Shown piece by piece: positions 1 through 7,962 of a stretch of 64,000 nucleotides of DNA; within the stretch, counting starts at the first letter, position 1, and the number at the start of each line of letters is the position of its first letter. The DNA comes from Methanocorpusculum petauri (GTDB lineage: Archaea; Halobacteriota; Methanomicrobia; Methanomicrobiales; Methanocorpusculaceae). The stretch covers positions 96,937 through 160,936 of the forward strand of contig NZ_JAPTGB010000001.1 of NCBI RefSeq assembly GCF_026891975.1. Direction: 5' to 3'. Made by a program: the position numbers and the translations under genes. Below the pieces are notes generated by a model, which worked only from the letters and a program-made list of their open reading frames with translations, was not told where the DNA came from and did no database searches.

Positions 1-69
1 GTGACTGTCAAACAGGCGAACGAACTTCTGGAACTTATCGGGCTGGATCCAATTCCCGAGTCACCGTGA
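1..69 (+). CDS. C-terminal fragment of array paralogue (cut by window edge)
   Basis: The frame open from base 1 ends at TGA 67-69 and encodes a tail containing QANELLELIGLDPIPES. The same tail closes the genes at 405-938, 1220-1744, 3556-4092 and 4301-4885, so this is the 3' end of another member of the tandem family. The N-terminal part lies outside the window. Function is unknown. Confidence 0.7.
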   Translation: MTVKQANELLELIGLDPIPESP

Positions 70-141
70 TGGGACTTCGGGACATCCGGTATCCATTTTT
101 TTTGTAAAACCTGTCGGTAGTTGGTAAAAATGCATCTGTCA

Positions 142-190
142 CACTTTGGTCAATCTCTTTATCATCTCTCGCGGAAAAAGATATCAGTGA
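142..190 (+). promoter_or_regulatory. Array leader repeat, copy 1
   Basis: Contains ACTTTGGTCAAT followed by CTCTTTATCATCTCTCGCGG. The same block precedes 1908, 3468 and 4985. The TTTATC stretch could act as a weak TATA element. It leads into a small ORF (203-388) that begins with a good GAGGT-ATG but resembles no complete family member. Confidence 0.5.
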
Positions 191-202
191 GGTAAAACAT
201 CC

Positions 203-388
203 ATGTCCTGCAGCGCTCTGCATAAGAAAAACACCAGACAGATGGATTATGGAAAGGACCGTGTATTACTTTTTCCATTCCTGTGGCACGAAGTACTGTC
301 CCAAAGGTGCCACCCACCCTTTTTCTGCTATACTGAGAAACAAGAGGAATGCCGACCAATATTATTTAGGTACCCGCAAGAAAGTTAA
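203..388 (+). pseudogene. Probable decayed array member
   Basis: A 61-codon frame starts with ATG after GAGGTAAAACATCC, a context nearly identical to the relic at 2543. The first residues, MSCSAL, resemble the MSRNTL start of the intact paralogue at 405, but similarity is then lost and there is no TM segment. I read it as a remnant that kept its leader and start after most of the coding sequence was lost. A real short protein cannot be excluded. Confidence 0.3.
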
Positions 389-404
389 ATCAACAAGGAG
401 TTGT

Positions 405-938
405 ATGTCCCGAAATACCCTCATCATCATTTTGATTCTTGTACTGATTGGATACGGTGCCACCATCCTCTATATCGGTCCCGCACCACCGCCCGTTTTA
501 AAACCGGAGGCGAAGTACACAGAACCTATGGGGCTTTCCATCAGATCCCTCGGAGAAGAAATTTCTGTACCGAACGAAACCGCACTTATCGAAAAGCTGG
601 AGCAGTTTGCCGAAGAGGACTACCAGTACTTCGTTGCCACATCAGTTAATTATCAAAAGTATTGGGACACAGGAGCCGTCATAACCATGAAGTACCAGAC
701 ACCCGTGAACATTACTTGGGTTATTACTATAGAGGGACTGAGCCCGGAGATTCATCATATCAATGTCAAGCAGATCACCGCTGCACTCTCCCATGATCGC
801 GAATCTTACTCCGCAAACTGGCTCCTCGTCTATCCGGATCAGAAAACTCCTTTTCAGTATCCACTGGAAATCCCTCGCGAGCAGGCAAACGAACTGCTGG
901 ACATGATTGGAGTGAATCCAATTCCGGAGTCATCGTGA
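405..938 (+). CDS. Small membrane-anchored protein, array paralogue A1
   Basis: A 177-residue protein of unknown function. It opens with a short cytosolic MSRN and one hydrophobic helix (about residues 5-27), then a soluble domain that would face outside. Start 405 is chosen because AAGGAG lies four bases upstream and it matches the start of the paralogue at 3556; the frame is open further upstream to 249 without support. Family landmarks are a GEEISVPNETALIEKLEQFA segment near residue 50, a central Y-P-W pattern (KYQTPVN then W) and a C-terminal QANELLDMIG. It is nearly identical to 3556-4092 through the first ~75 codons, which suggests recent duplication or gene conversion. No catalytic motif is visible. 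Confidence 0.85.
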   Translation: MSRNTLIIILILVLIGYGATILYIGPAPPPVLKPEAKYTEPMGLSIRSLGEEISVPNETALIEKLEQFAEEDYQYFVATSVNYQKYWDTGAVITMKYQTPVNITWVITIEGLSPEIHHINVKQITAALSHDRESYSANWLLVYPDQKTPFQYPLEIPREQANELLDMIGVNPIPESS

Positions 939-1056
939 CCGGTACTTCGGGATATCCGGCATTGATGCAGAGATGTGCTGTTCACGTTGCAGCAACATAT
1001 GCCGACACGTACAAGGAAACCTACAGTACAAAAAGAGCAGCCTAAAAAATCCGGCA

Positions 1057-1195
1057 ATATTTTTCCCTGATGAGACTTTGACCAATAGTATTAGATACCG
1101 CAAAAACCATTCATGGTCATACGGATGGTAATGGTGCCTATATTGTCATCTATGGAAACACAGGATGGAAGTTGTCATAAATAAAAAAATAGACT
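1057..1195 (+). pseudogene. Array leader copy 2 with possible gene remnant
   Basis: Bases 1057-1086 repeat the leader core (ACTTTGACCAAT). They are followed by an open stretch reading DGNGAYIVIYGN near 1126-1160, ending at TAA about 1180. That resembles the VVVYGED strand near the C terminus of the intact paralogues. The rest of a gene is absent. Assignment as a 3' remnant rests on weak similarity. Confidence 0.3.
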
Positions 1196-1219
1196 ATTTT
1201 TTATGGAGATGATCAAACA

Positions 1220-1744
1220 ATGCTAGATAAGTCAATGAAAATTGTAATTCTCATACTCATCGTAGTTAGTGTGGCTTTTGTCTCTCTTTGGGTTGCCTCA
1301 GTGTACACGGATGTGGACGAACTTAGTATTGTATCTCATGGAATCCATGTTTCCCCGGATAATGAATCGGCACTCATCGAGAAGATGGAACAGCTCGCTG
1401 AGGAGAGCTATCGATACTGGATAAATACCGATCGAACTGGCGTGAACGAGAATAAATTATTCGGGACTGTCATAACGATAAAGTATAGAGAGCCAATCGG
1501 AATCACATGGATAGAGGATCTCGGAATAGCAGAAATCTCTCCAAAAAGTATTCCGGTTGTCGTGGATAAAATCACCGCAGTAATTCCCGACGATCCAAAT
1601 GGAGACTTTCGCCTTATTGTGTACCGTCCCTCCTTAGATCCCGAACGCTACAATCCGGATCGTTACATCTTTGTGATCTCTCGCGAGCAGGCAAACGAAC
1701 TGCTGAAGCTTGCGGGACTTCCCATCGTGTCATCTGATGACTGA
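1220..1744 (+). CDS. Small membrane-anchored protein, array paralogue C
   Basis: A 174-residue protein with an N-terminal TM helix (about residues 6-27) and the same soluble domain as its neighbours: SHGIHVSPDNESALIEKMEQ near residue 40, KYREPIGITWI near 90 and REQANELLKLAG at the end. Its TM segment is unrelated to group A (MSRN) or group B (RETIKLIAFF), so the anchor has been exchanged while the outer domain was kept. GGAG lies just upstream at 1204-1207. Function unknown. Confidence 0.85.
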   Translation: MLDKSMKIVILILIVVSVAFVSLWVASVYTDVDELSIVSHGIHVSPDNESALIEKMEQLAEESYRYWINTDRTGVNENKLFGTVITIKYREPIGITWIEDLGIAEISPKSIPVVVDKITAVIPDDPNGDFRLIVYRPSLDPERYNPDRYIFVISREQANELLKLAGLPIVSSDD

Positions 1745-1831
1745 GTGAATCCGGCACGATAGGAAGAGAATAATCATTCAATTCTTTTCTTCCTATCTCA
1801 CGATAGAGAACGAATGCACTGGAACATATGC

Positions 1832-1907
1832 GTTTTTTTCTGACGAGACTTTGGTCAATCTCTTTATCGTCTCTCGCGGGAAAACATAGCAGAAAGGAAC
1901 AGATCCC
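1832..1907 (+). promoter_or_regulatory. Array leader repeat, copy 3 (complete)
   Basis: The best full copy. A T-run is followed by CTGACGAGACTTTGGTCAAT, then CTCTTTATCGTCTCTCGCGG, AGAAAGGAAC (ribosome binding site) and the ATG of the 1908 gene. The same order and spacing occurs before 4985 and, with a broken gene, at 3405-3480. Confidence 0.6.
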
Positions 1908-2474
1908 ATGCCCAGCCGAGAAACAATCAAACTCATTGCATTCTTCGCAGTTGTCCTCCTCATTGGATGCCTGCTGGCTATTTGCCTCATCCAGTACGGG
2001 AATACTTTGCCCCCTGCAAACAATACTTCCTCGCAGTCACCTCTGACCTGGATTCCGGCAAAGGACGGTCTCACTATCGTCTCGCACGGCGTGGAAATAA
2101 CCGCGGAAAATGACACTGCGGTAATCGACCTTATCGAACACTTTATTGAAGAGAATTATGGCAATTATTATGCTCTTACCTCGATAAACACACGAGATGC
2201 CACCCTCCACGGGGTTGCACTGGCAATACAGTATCCCAATCCCCATGAATTTCTCTGGGCAGACTATGGGCGGGGTTATCTGGTAACTACACCAATTCAG
2301 GTCCACAAGATCGTAGTAACAATTCCTGATGAACCCGATTGGGATAAAGAACTGGCCAACTTTGTGGTGGTCTATGGTGAGGATGAACGGTTCTGTCATG
2401 CGATTCTCCTGCCGGCTGAACACGCGAACAAAATCCTGACCCTTCTGGGAATTGAGAAAATACCGGGAACATAA
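1908..2474 (+). CDS. Small membrane-anchored protein, array paralogue B1
   Basis: A 188-residue protein that starts MPSRETIKLIAFF and has a TM helix at about residues 9-28 ending in CLIQYGN. AAAGGA lies 10 bases before the ATG. The outer domain carries the family landmarks SHGVEITAENDTAVIDLIE (near residue 60), a Y-P-W motif, a VVVYGED strand and AEHANKILTLLG at the end. It is closest to 4301-4885 and 4985-5569. No enzyme motif is seen; a role at the cell surface is inferred only from topology. Confidence 0.87.
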   Translation: MPSRETIKLIAFFAVVLLIGCLLAICLIQYGNTLPPANNTSSQSPLTWIPAKDGLTIVSHGVEITAENDTAVIDLIEHFIEENYGNYYALTSINTRDATLHGVALAIQYPNPHEFLWADYGRGYLVTTPIQVHKIVVTIPDEPDWDKELANFVVVYGEDERFCHAILLPAEHANKILTLLGIEKIPGT

Positions 2475-2542
2475 ATCCCGGTTCATTTCATTTCTCTGTA
2501 TCATTTCTCAAACGGAAAATAGCATAGTAAGGTAAAACAGCC

Positions 2543-2710
2543 ATCTCCCGCAGTACCCTTGCCGCAATCATCACCACGCTCTGCTTCGCCGCCGCACTCT
2601 TTGGTCTTAGCTATGCCTGTGTGTTTTTGTATGATAATATGAATCATGAGGAATACCCTTACCACACAACAGTATTCTGTGCGGTAAGATGTATGACACA
2701 TATTCAATGA
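2543..2710 (+). pseudogene. Array relic with ATC in place of the start codon
   Basis: A 55-codon frame follows the conserved GTAAGGTAAAACAGCC, but its first codon is ATC where the copy at 203 has ATG. It begins SRSTLAAIITTLCF, a plausible TM helix resembling the MSRNTL anchor of group A, and stops before any of the outer domain. I read it as a group A gene that lost its start and most of its body. Translation from a near-cognate start is possible but unsupported. Confidence 0.4.
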
Positions 2711-2939
2711 GTACATCAACGAAGAATTTCATCGGATGGGGGGAACTCTTTTTTTCAGTAGGCCCTCTATTTTCTCGATATAAATTGCCTTATGTGATTT
2801 TTTGCTATCATTACGTTGGTTTATGATGAGTAAATTAGCCTTACACATCAAAGTTCATTGCTCTGTAGTGGGGGTATGGCACTTTGATCAATGAAATTAT
2901 ATAGTTCTGGCAAGAAATAATAGTTCGTGAGATGAATCT
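2711..2939. other. AT-rich intergenic region before the lipoprotein gene
   Basis: No ORF is supported. At 2881-2892 there is a variant of the leader core (ACTTTGATCAAT) followed by AAATTATATAG, a plausible TATA element for the gene at 2940. Confidence 0.4.
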
Positions 2940-3392
2940 ATGAATAAGAAAATCCATTATCTCCTCCTCGTAGTAGGAATTATTCTTTCCCTCTCCGCTG
3001 CTGGTTGTATCCAATTAGACAGACCGGGTGATGCTCTCCTTCTCATGGAGTTCACGGATCAAGGAACCATTCAGGTAAAAAACATCACCTCCTACGCGGT
3101 AGCCGAAGCACACCAGCTTGATGTCAACTTTCCGGAAAACGAGATAACCTCTCGGGCTGAAACAGTTGCAAAACAGTACGAAAATGCCTACAACAACAAA
3201 AGCGGATGGTATGAGATCAACTGGAATGCATTCCATCTCTCCATAGGACGGGCATATGATTTGACCGATGACGAAATCCGCCGGTATATACCTGCTACCA
3301 CTTCCCAAAAGACATACGCCTATCACAACCAGCCGAGCCCAGACGGGATCTATAAAGATGTTCTCGATCCCGAGCACAAAGCAACGGCCTGA
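2940..3392 (+). CDS. Putative lipoprotein
   Basis: A 150-residue protein. A signal peptide (MNKK, then a hydrophobic run) ends in a lipobox-like AAGC at residues 20-23, so Cys 23 would be lipidated and the rest extracellular. It lacks the QANELL tail of its neighbours and is not a clear member of the array family, although it uses the same leader core upstream. Function unknown. The remainder is hydrophilic with many Asn and Tyr and no recognised motif. Confidence 0.8.
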   Translation: MNKKIHYLLLVVGIILSLSAAGCIQLDRPGDALLLMEFTDQGTIQVKNITSYAVAEAHQLDVNFPENEITSRAETVAKQYENAYNNKSGWYEINWNAFHLSIGRAYDLTDDEIRRYIPATTSQKTYAYHNQPSPDGIYKDVLDPEHKATA

Positions 3393-3404
3393 ACTATCCA
3401 ATAA

Positions 3405-3534
3405 TATTTTTCCTGATGAGACTTTGACCAATCTTTTTATCATCTCTGCGGAAGAATATCAGAAAGGAACTCCGAACCCAACAACCAAACTCATTGCATT
3501 CTATAGCAAGCACTATACACACCTGAACCTCTAA
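3405..3534 (+). pseudogene. Array leader copy 4 plus truncated group B gene
   Basis: The full leader (TTTTTCCTGATGAGACTTTG, then ATCTTTTTATCATCTCTGCGG, then AGAAAGGAAC) is intact. The gene after it reads only TKLIAFYS from the group B start IKLIAFF before diverging and stopping at 3532-3534. The ATG is missing. This is a convincing relic of a group B gene next to the intact group A copy at 3556. Confidence 0.55.
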
Positions 3535-3555
3535 CGAAGTACTATTTCAAAGAAA

Positions 3556-4092
3556 ATGTCACGAAATGCACTTGTCATCATTGTAATTCTTGTACTGATT
3601 GGATACGGTGCCACCATTCTCTCTACCGGTCTTGCATCACCGCCCGTTTTAAAACCTGAGGTGAAGTACACAGAACCCATGGGGCTCTCTGTCAGATCCC
3701 TCGGAGAAGAAATTTCTGTACCGAACGAAACCGCACTCATCGAAAAGCTGGAGCAGTTCGCCGAAGAGGATCCAATGTGTTACGTTGCCACCTGGGTTAA
3801 TTTTCAAAAGTATCGGGACACAGGAGCCCTCATAACCATGAAGTACCAGACACCCGTGAACCTTACCTGGGTTCTTGACTGGAACATAGAGGGAATGAAC
3901 ACGGAGATTCATCATATCAATGTCAGGCAGATCACTGCTGCACTCTCCTATGATCGCGAATCTTATCCCGACGATTGGCTCATCGTCTATTCAGATGCTG
4001 ATTACCAGTATCCACTGGAAATCCCTCGCGAGCAGGCAGACGAACTACTGGAACTGATCGGAAAAAAGCCGGTTAAGACCACACAGAAATGA
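3556..4092 (+). CDS. Small membrane-anchored protein, array paralogue A2
   Basis: A 178-residue protein with N-terminal TM helix (residues 5-27). It is nearly the same as 405-938: both read GYGATIL, PPVLKPE, KYTEPMG and GEEISVPNETALIEKLEQFA. Differences cluster in the middle (CYVATWVNF against YFVATSVNY) and at the C terminus (KKPVKTTQK). The high identity over the first half and lower identity later suggests gene conversion. Function unknown. Confidence 0.86.
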   Translation: MSRNALVIIVILVLIGYGATILSTGLASPPVLKPEVKYTEPMGLSVRSLGEEISVPNETALIEKLEQFAEEDPMCYVATWVNFQKYRDTGALITMKYQTPVNLTWVLDWNIEGMNTEIHHINVRQITAALSYDRESYPDDWLIVYSDADYQYPLEIPREQADELLELIGKKPVKTTQK

Positions 4093-4116
4093 ACGTATTC
4101 TGTGGGACATCTTCTC

Positions 4117-4223
4117 TTTTTCCCTGACGAGACTTTGGCCAAAGTATCATCATCCCCTCGTGATGTTCTCTTTTGTTCATCGCATGATGCGGAAAATTGG
4201 GGGGTGATGATACTTTGGTCAAT
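4117..4223 (+). promoter_or_regulatory. Array leader copy 5 (two cores)
   Basis: Bases 4117-4140 repeat TTTTTCCCTGACGAGACTTTGG. A second core, ACTTTGGTCAAT, lies at 4212-4223, so two copies precede the 4301 gene. The sequence between, with ATCATCATCCCC, looks like a diverged leader tail. Confidence 0.45.
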
Positions 4224-4300
4224 GAATTTATTAATGAATACTGGCATAGTATCTCTCATCCCCAGGCAGTGGAAGTTATAATCTAAAAAACTGATACAAA

Positions 4301-4885
4301 ATGTACCGCAGTGACACAATCAAAACAATCGCATTCTTTGTGATTGTTGTCCTCATTGGTGTTCTCATGGCCATCTGTCTCATCCAGTACGGGAATAGTA
4401 TCAATATTCCTGATGAGAATACTCCTCAGTTAACACCAAATTCGTCTGTTCAAAGAACTCCCGGTCTGCTCATAATTTCACATAGGGAAGAGATCATTCC
4501 TGAAAATGGCACTCTCGTCGTGAAAAAAATGGAACAGCTGGCAGAGGATAATCTTCAGAATCTTCTTGCAACCATCGACACAGGCAACATCAAAGACTGT
4601 AAAAAATATGGAACGGTTGCACTCATGCAGTATACCACTCCCATAGACCTCATCTGGATTGATCAGGGGGGGTACGAACCGATAAGCCATACGATTGACG
4701 TCCAAAAAATTATTATCACAATACCGGATCGTAATGAACGTCAGTTTGGTCCCAGAAACCTGGAGTACCGTGTACTTCTCTATGGTTCAGGTAATCCGGA
4801 AATAAAAGTCCTTGGACTTCCAATACATCAGGCAAACGAGTTGTTGGAACTAATAGGGCTGGTGCCTGTTGAGACAACGCTGTGA
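4301..4885 (+). CDS. Small membrane-anchored protein, array paralogue B2
   Basis: A 194-residue protein starting MYRSDTIKTIAFF with a TM helix ending CLIQYGN, as in 1908-2474. The outer domain has SHREEIIPENGTLVVKKMEQ, YTTPIDLIWID and HQANELLELIGL. It is slightly longer than its relatives, with an extra loop (NERQFGPRNLE) near residue 145. No strong ribosome binding site is present, unlike 1908 and 4985. Function unknown. Confidence 0.84.
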   Translation: MYRSDTIKTIAFFVIVVLIGVLMAICLIQYGNSINIPDENTPQLTPNSSVQRTPGLLIISHREEIIPENGTLVVKKMEQLAEDNLQNLLATIDTGNIKDCKKYGTVALMQYTTPIDLIWIDQGGYEPISHTIDVQKIIITIPDRNERQFGPRNLEYRVLLYGSGNPEIKVLGLPIHQANELLELIGLVPVETTL

Positions 4886-4909
4886 TGAATGCAGTAGATA
4901 TCGTCTCTC

Positions 4910-4984
4910 TTTTTTCAAAGCGAGACTTTGACCAATCTCTTCCTCGTCTCTCGCGGGAAAAAATACCAGAAAGGAACCGAACCC
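4910..4984 (+). promoter_or_regulatory. Array leader repeat, copy 6 (complete)
   Basis: CGAGACTTTGACCAAT, then CTCTTCCTCGTCTCTCGCGG, then CAGAAAGGAAC and the ATG at 4985. The order and spacing are as in copy 3. Confidence 0.55.
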
Positions 4985-5569
4985 ATGCCTCACCGTGAAA
5001 CCCTCAAACTCATCGCATTCTTTGTGGTCCTCATCGCAATCATCTGCCTCGTGGTTTCTTGTGTAGTCTGGGACATACACGACCGAAGTACCGTCCCTGA
5101 CCCCTCCTTGTCGCGTCTGGGAATTCCGGAAAAAGACGGCCTTGCAATCGTCTCTCACGGAATGGAAATCACCGCAGAAAATGATACCGCAGTAATCGAA
5201 CTGATAGAACAGTTCGTTCAGGAGAATTATGATGACTGGTCTGCCATGGGCTATATACAGGTACGGGAGGCAGCCCAACGGGGCGTTGCACTTGAGATCC
5301 ATTACAACCCCACGCGGGAACTTATCTGTCCGGATTACTACGATCTTCGTATACGAAATACCACCGTTCTGATTGACCGGATTTACGTGACCATCCCGGA
5401 CCTGCCGGATGAGCGCAATCAGCTGTATTACTATGTATCTCCCGTTCGCGACGGCGAGATGGACCATACCATTCTTCTGCCGATTGAAAAGGCGAACGAA
5501 ATTCTGAAACTGATCGGAGAAGACCCGGTCCCGCCATGGACAGAGTTTCTGGTTACCTTTCTGAACTGA
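4985..5569 (+). CDS. Small membrane-anchored protein, array paralogue B3
   Basis: A 194-residue protein starting MPHRETLKLIAFF. The start follows AAAGGA and matches 1908; the frame also runs open upstream to 4928 through the leader repeat, which is not expected to be translated. There is one TM helix (residues 9-27), then an outer domain with SHGMEITAENDTAVIELIEQ, a Y-N-P motif and EKANEILKLIGEDPVP. It is the last intact copy of the array. Function unknown. Confidence 0.86.
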   Translation: MPHRETLKLIAFFVVLIAIICLVVSCVVWDIHDRSTVPDPSLSRLGIPEKDGLAIVSHGMEITAENDTAVIELIEQFVQENYDDWSAMGYIQVREAAQRGVALEIHYNPTRELICPDYYDLRIRNTTVLIDRIYVTIPDLPDERNQLYYYVSPVRDGEMDHTILLPIEKANEILKLIGEDPVPPWTEFLVTFLN

Positions 5570-5756
5570 GGGATACTCACTCATATTTTTCTCCCTATCT
5601 CTTCACTCCTGATGCCATATCAGTATCAGTTCACCAAAAAAACCAGCGACATCTTTTTCCGGCATCACCGAAACCGATCCGTACCCTTTCTCCGAAAAAA
5701 CTACCGCAGAAAATTTCAGCTTCTGTACCTTTGGGGGATATGTTATACCGGCAGCA

Positions 5757-6248
5757 TTAGAGCGCTCCGTCCAATCGTCCAACCCGCTTCAAACTGTTGA
5801 CATAGTTTGCAACACATACATAATTTTGCAGATCTCTCTCATCCAAACCTTGGAATGCGCAAAGTTCCTCCCAAAGCATCGTGCTTCCTTCCACGAGAAA
5901 AAAACCTGTTGTCAAATCCACTCCGACAAAAATTCTGAGATCGGTCTCTCTCTTTTCGGCAGCATACAAACATTTACCCGGTCCGGTATTTTCGAGAAAA
6001 AATGTTTTGGGTACCGGATATTTTCCGGAAGGAAGTTTTGCGGCAAATGGTTTATTCATTATCACCGTATCATACACAACAGCGGCCGCTCTTTTATCCT
6101 CTGTCTCGGTCAGAACATATCTGCTGTGGAGATACTCAAGTAACTCTCTGCCGGATTTCCGGTTTGGCTGCAGTCTGTCTTTGTAGTACTGCCACGTCCT
6201 TTTCCACTCCTCAATCATTTCTTTTGTCGGCGGCTCATGTGCTCCCAT
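5757..6248 (-). CDS. Hypothetical cytosolic protein
   Basis: A 163-residue protein not recognised. It begins MGAHEPPTKEMIEEWKRTW and has no signal peptide or TM helix. A central part (about residues 75-125) alternates hydrophobic residues, as in a beta-rich fold (IFVGVDLTTGFFLVEG). It is divergent from the array end and sits downstream of 6387-7880 on the same strand with a 138-bp gap. No partner or pathway is suggested by context. Confidence 0.7.
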   Translation of the reverse strand: MGAHEPPTKEMIEEWKRTWQYYKDRLQPNRKSGRELLEYLHSRYVLTETEDKRAAAVVYDTVIMNKPFAAKLPSGKYPVPKTFFLENTGPGKCLYAAEKRETDLRIFVGVDLTTGFFLVEGSTMLWEELCAFQGLDERDLQNYVCVANYVNSLKRVGRLDGAL

Positions 6249-6386
6249 ACCCTATCTCCGTTCTCTACATAGGATGGATCAGCCATTCGTAATAACAACA
6301 CGGATCCGCACTATTGCGATGTATCAAAAAATCCACAAAAGATCGGAATCCGGTAAAAAAAGTGATTATGAGAGATCACAAAAAAA

Positions 6387-7880
6387 TTATTCTTCCAAGG
6401 ACTCTTCCGGCGAATCGTCCTCGGACTCCGCAGCTGCACGGGCAAGCATAGCCTTCTCCAGCTTCTGCACCTTTGCTGAGAGTGACGGAACCGTAAGCAC
6501 CGCCGCATCGCGTTCCACCGGCGGGTTCAGCCGTGCCGCATTCTCATATCCCGCAACATCCGCCGCGACATCCGTCGGTAGATTCTCGGCCTTCTGCAAA
6601 ATTTCCAGCATCTCATTGCTGAAGTACGTATCCAGCACAATCTTTCTCTTTGTCATGTGCGACAGCTCGCCGATAAACCGGCAGATCTGATCCAGCTCAA
6701 ACGGCGTAATCTGGCGGGCGAACTCATACTCCTCAATTCTCTGAAGCGTACGGACAACTGCCTCAAGAGCTTCGGGCGTCACCACAAAGACCGTACAGCG
6801 ATCGGACGCAAACACAAACTCCGTAAGCTGTGCGGCAACCGCATTCGGCACCACAAGATATGCCTCACCGCGGACACCCTCCTCCTTCGCCGCCTCAAAC
6901 AGCTCCTCGGCCTCCGCCGCAACCCGTCCGGCAAACGAACCGACCTCGTCCGGTGATGCGGGGGAGACCGTATTGAAGAAGACATAACTGCTGTTCACCA
7001 GCACCGCAAAGTCCGGGTGTGCCGTGCCCCGGTACGTTGCCTCCGTCTTCAGATCCAGATGCAGATCCGAACAGACCTTCTCCAGAATTTCCCCGACACG
7101 TGCATGATGACCCTCGAAGATCTCCACCATACTCTGCCGTGCTGCAAGCTCAGCCGCCTTTCTCTCCTCTTCCAGCTTTGCCGCAAGTGTATTCAGGCGC
7201 TCTGCTTCAACCGCAAGCGCCGCATACTTTGCGTCGCGCTCATCCACATAGCCGTCAATCTCCGCCTGCCGTGCGGCGGTCTCCTTTACAGCAGCATCCA
7301 GTTCCTTCCGGAGACCGTCAATCTCTGCCTCGCGGCAGAGATACTGCTCACGGAACGTTCTTGCCTGATCGTTGTCCGCCAGATGCGCAGTGCGTTCTGC
7401 CGCCAGATCCGCAGACAGGGCATCACGGTCGGCGGAAAGAGCGGTATGAGCGGCGGATAGTTCCTTGTACTGATCATGTAACGCGGCAAGCTCTGCCTGA
7501 CGGGCACCTTCCGCAGCCTTCCACTGCTCGGCAGAACTTGCATTCGCGGATGCGGTCTTTGTCATCTCGGCGAGTTTCTCCTCTAAAATCTCCTGCTCCT
7601 CCGAAAGGCTGTCTATATCGCCGTGGAGATTTTCGTTCAGGGACTTTGCCTCGGTCAGACGGGAGGTCAGACTGCCGATCTCGGTCTCCCGTGACGCAGC
7701 AAGACCTTCCGTTTCGGTCAGCTTCTGCTGCGTCTGGGCGAGATTTTCAACCAGAACCTTATACTCCTCTTCCGCAACTGTTGCTGCATCACAGATCTTC
7801 TTCCAGGAAAAAAGGCGTGCCCCGGCACCTGCCCCGCGTACCTTTCCGAAGAACGCACCAAGATTATCCGAATCGCTCAT
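6387..7880 (-). CDS. Coiled-coil protein with conserved RLFSW N-terminal motif, paralogue 1
   Basis: A 497-residue protein. A short Gly/Ala-rich head contains RLFSWKKI (residues 22-29); then about 230 residues of heptad-like Glu/Leu/Ala sequence predict a long coiled coil. A globular C-terminal part (about 255-420) contains a possible alpha/beta core: AVLVNSSYVFFN, EAYLVVPNAVAAQL and CTVFVVTPEALEAVVRT. The same three segments appear in the gene at 7963-9378, so the two are paralogues. There is no TM helix. It resembles SMC/RmuC-like architecture only in outline; no ATPase motif is present. The + strand A-run just before the stop (6378-6386) could terminate transcription. Confidence 0.85.
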   Translation of the reverse strand: MSDSDNLGAFFGKVRGAGAGARLFSWKKICDAATVAEEEYKVLVENLAQTQQKLTETEGLAASRETEIGSLTSRLTEAKSLNENLHGDIDSLSEEQEILEEKLAEMTKTASANASSAEQWKAAEGARQAELAALHDQYKELSAAHTALSADRDALSADLAAERTAHLADNDQARTFREQYLCREAEIDGLRKELDAAVKETAARQAEIDGYVDERDAKYAALAVEAERLNTLAAKLEEERKAAELAARQSMVEIFEGHHARVGEILEKVCSDLHLDLKTEATYRGTAHPDFAVLVNSSYVFFNTVSPASPDEVGSFAGRVAAEAEELFEAAKEEGVRGEAYLVVPNAVAAQLTEFVFASDRCTVFVVTPEALEAVVRTLQRIEEYEFARQITPFELDQICRFIGELSHMTKRKIVLDTYFSNEMLEILQKAENLPTDVAADVAGYENAARLNPPVERDAAVLTVPSLSAKVQKLEKAMLARAAAESEDDSPEESLEE

Positions 7881-7962
7881 AATCTAATCAGGGAAATATA
7901 TGTGTTTTCTATCAGATAATACATTCGCATTCTCCAATAGGAAAATCAAACAGAAAAAAGGG

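Noticed and set aside
7019..7882. 287-codon + strand open frame
   Set aside because: Shadow of the coiled-coil gene; Pro/Ser/Arg-rich and no start context.
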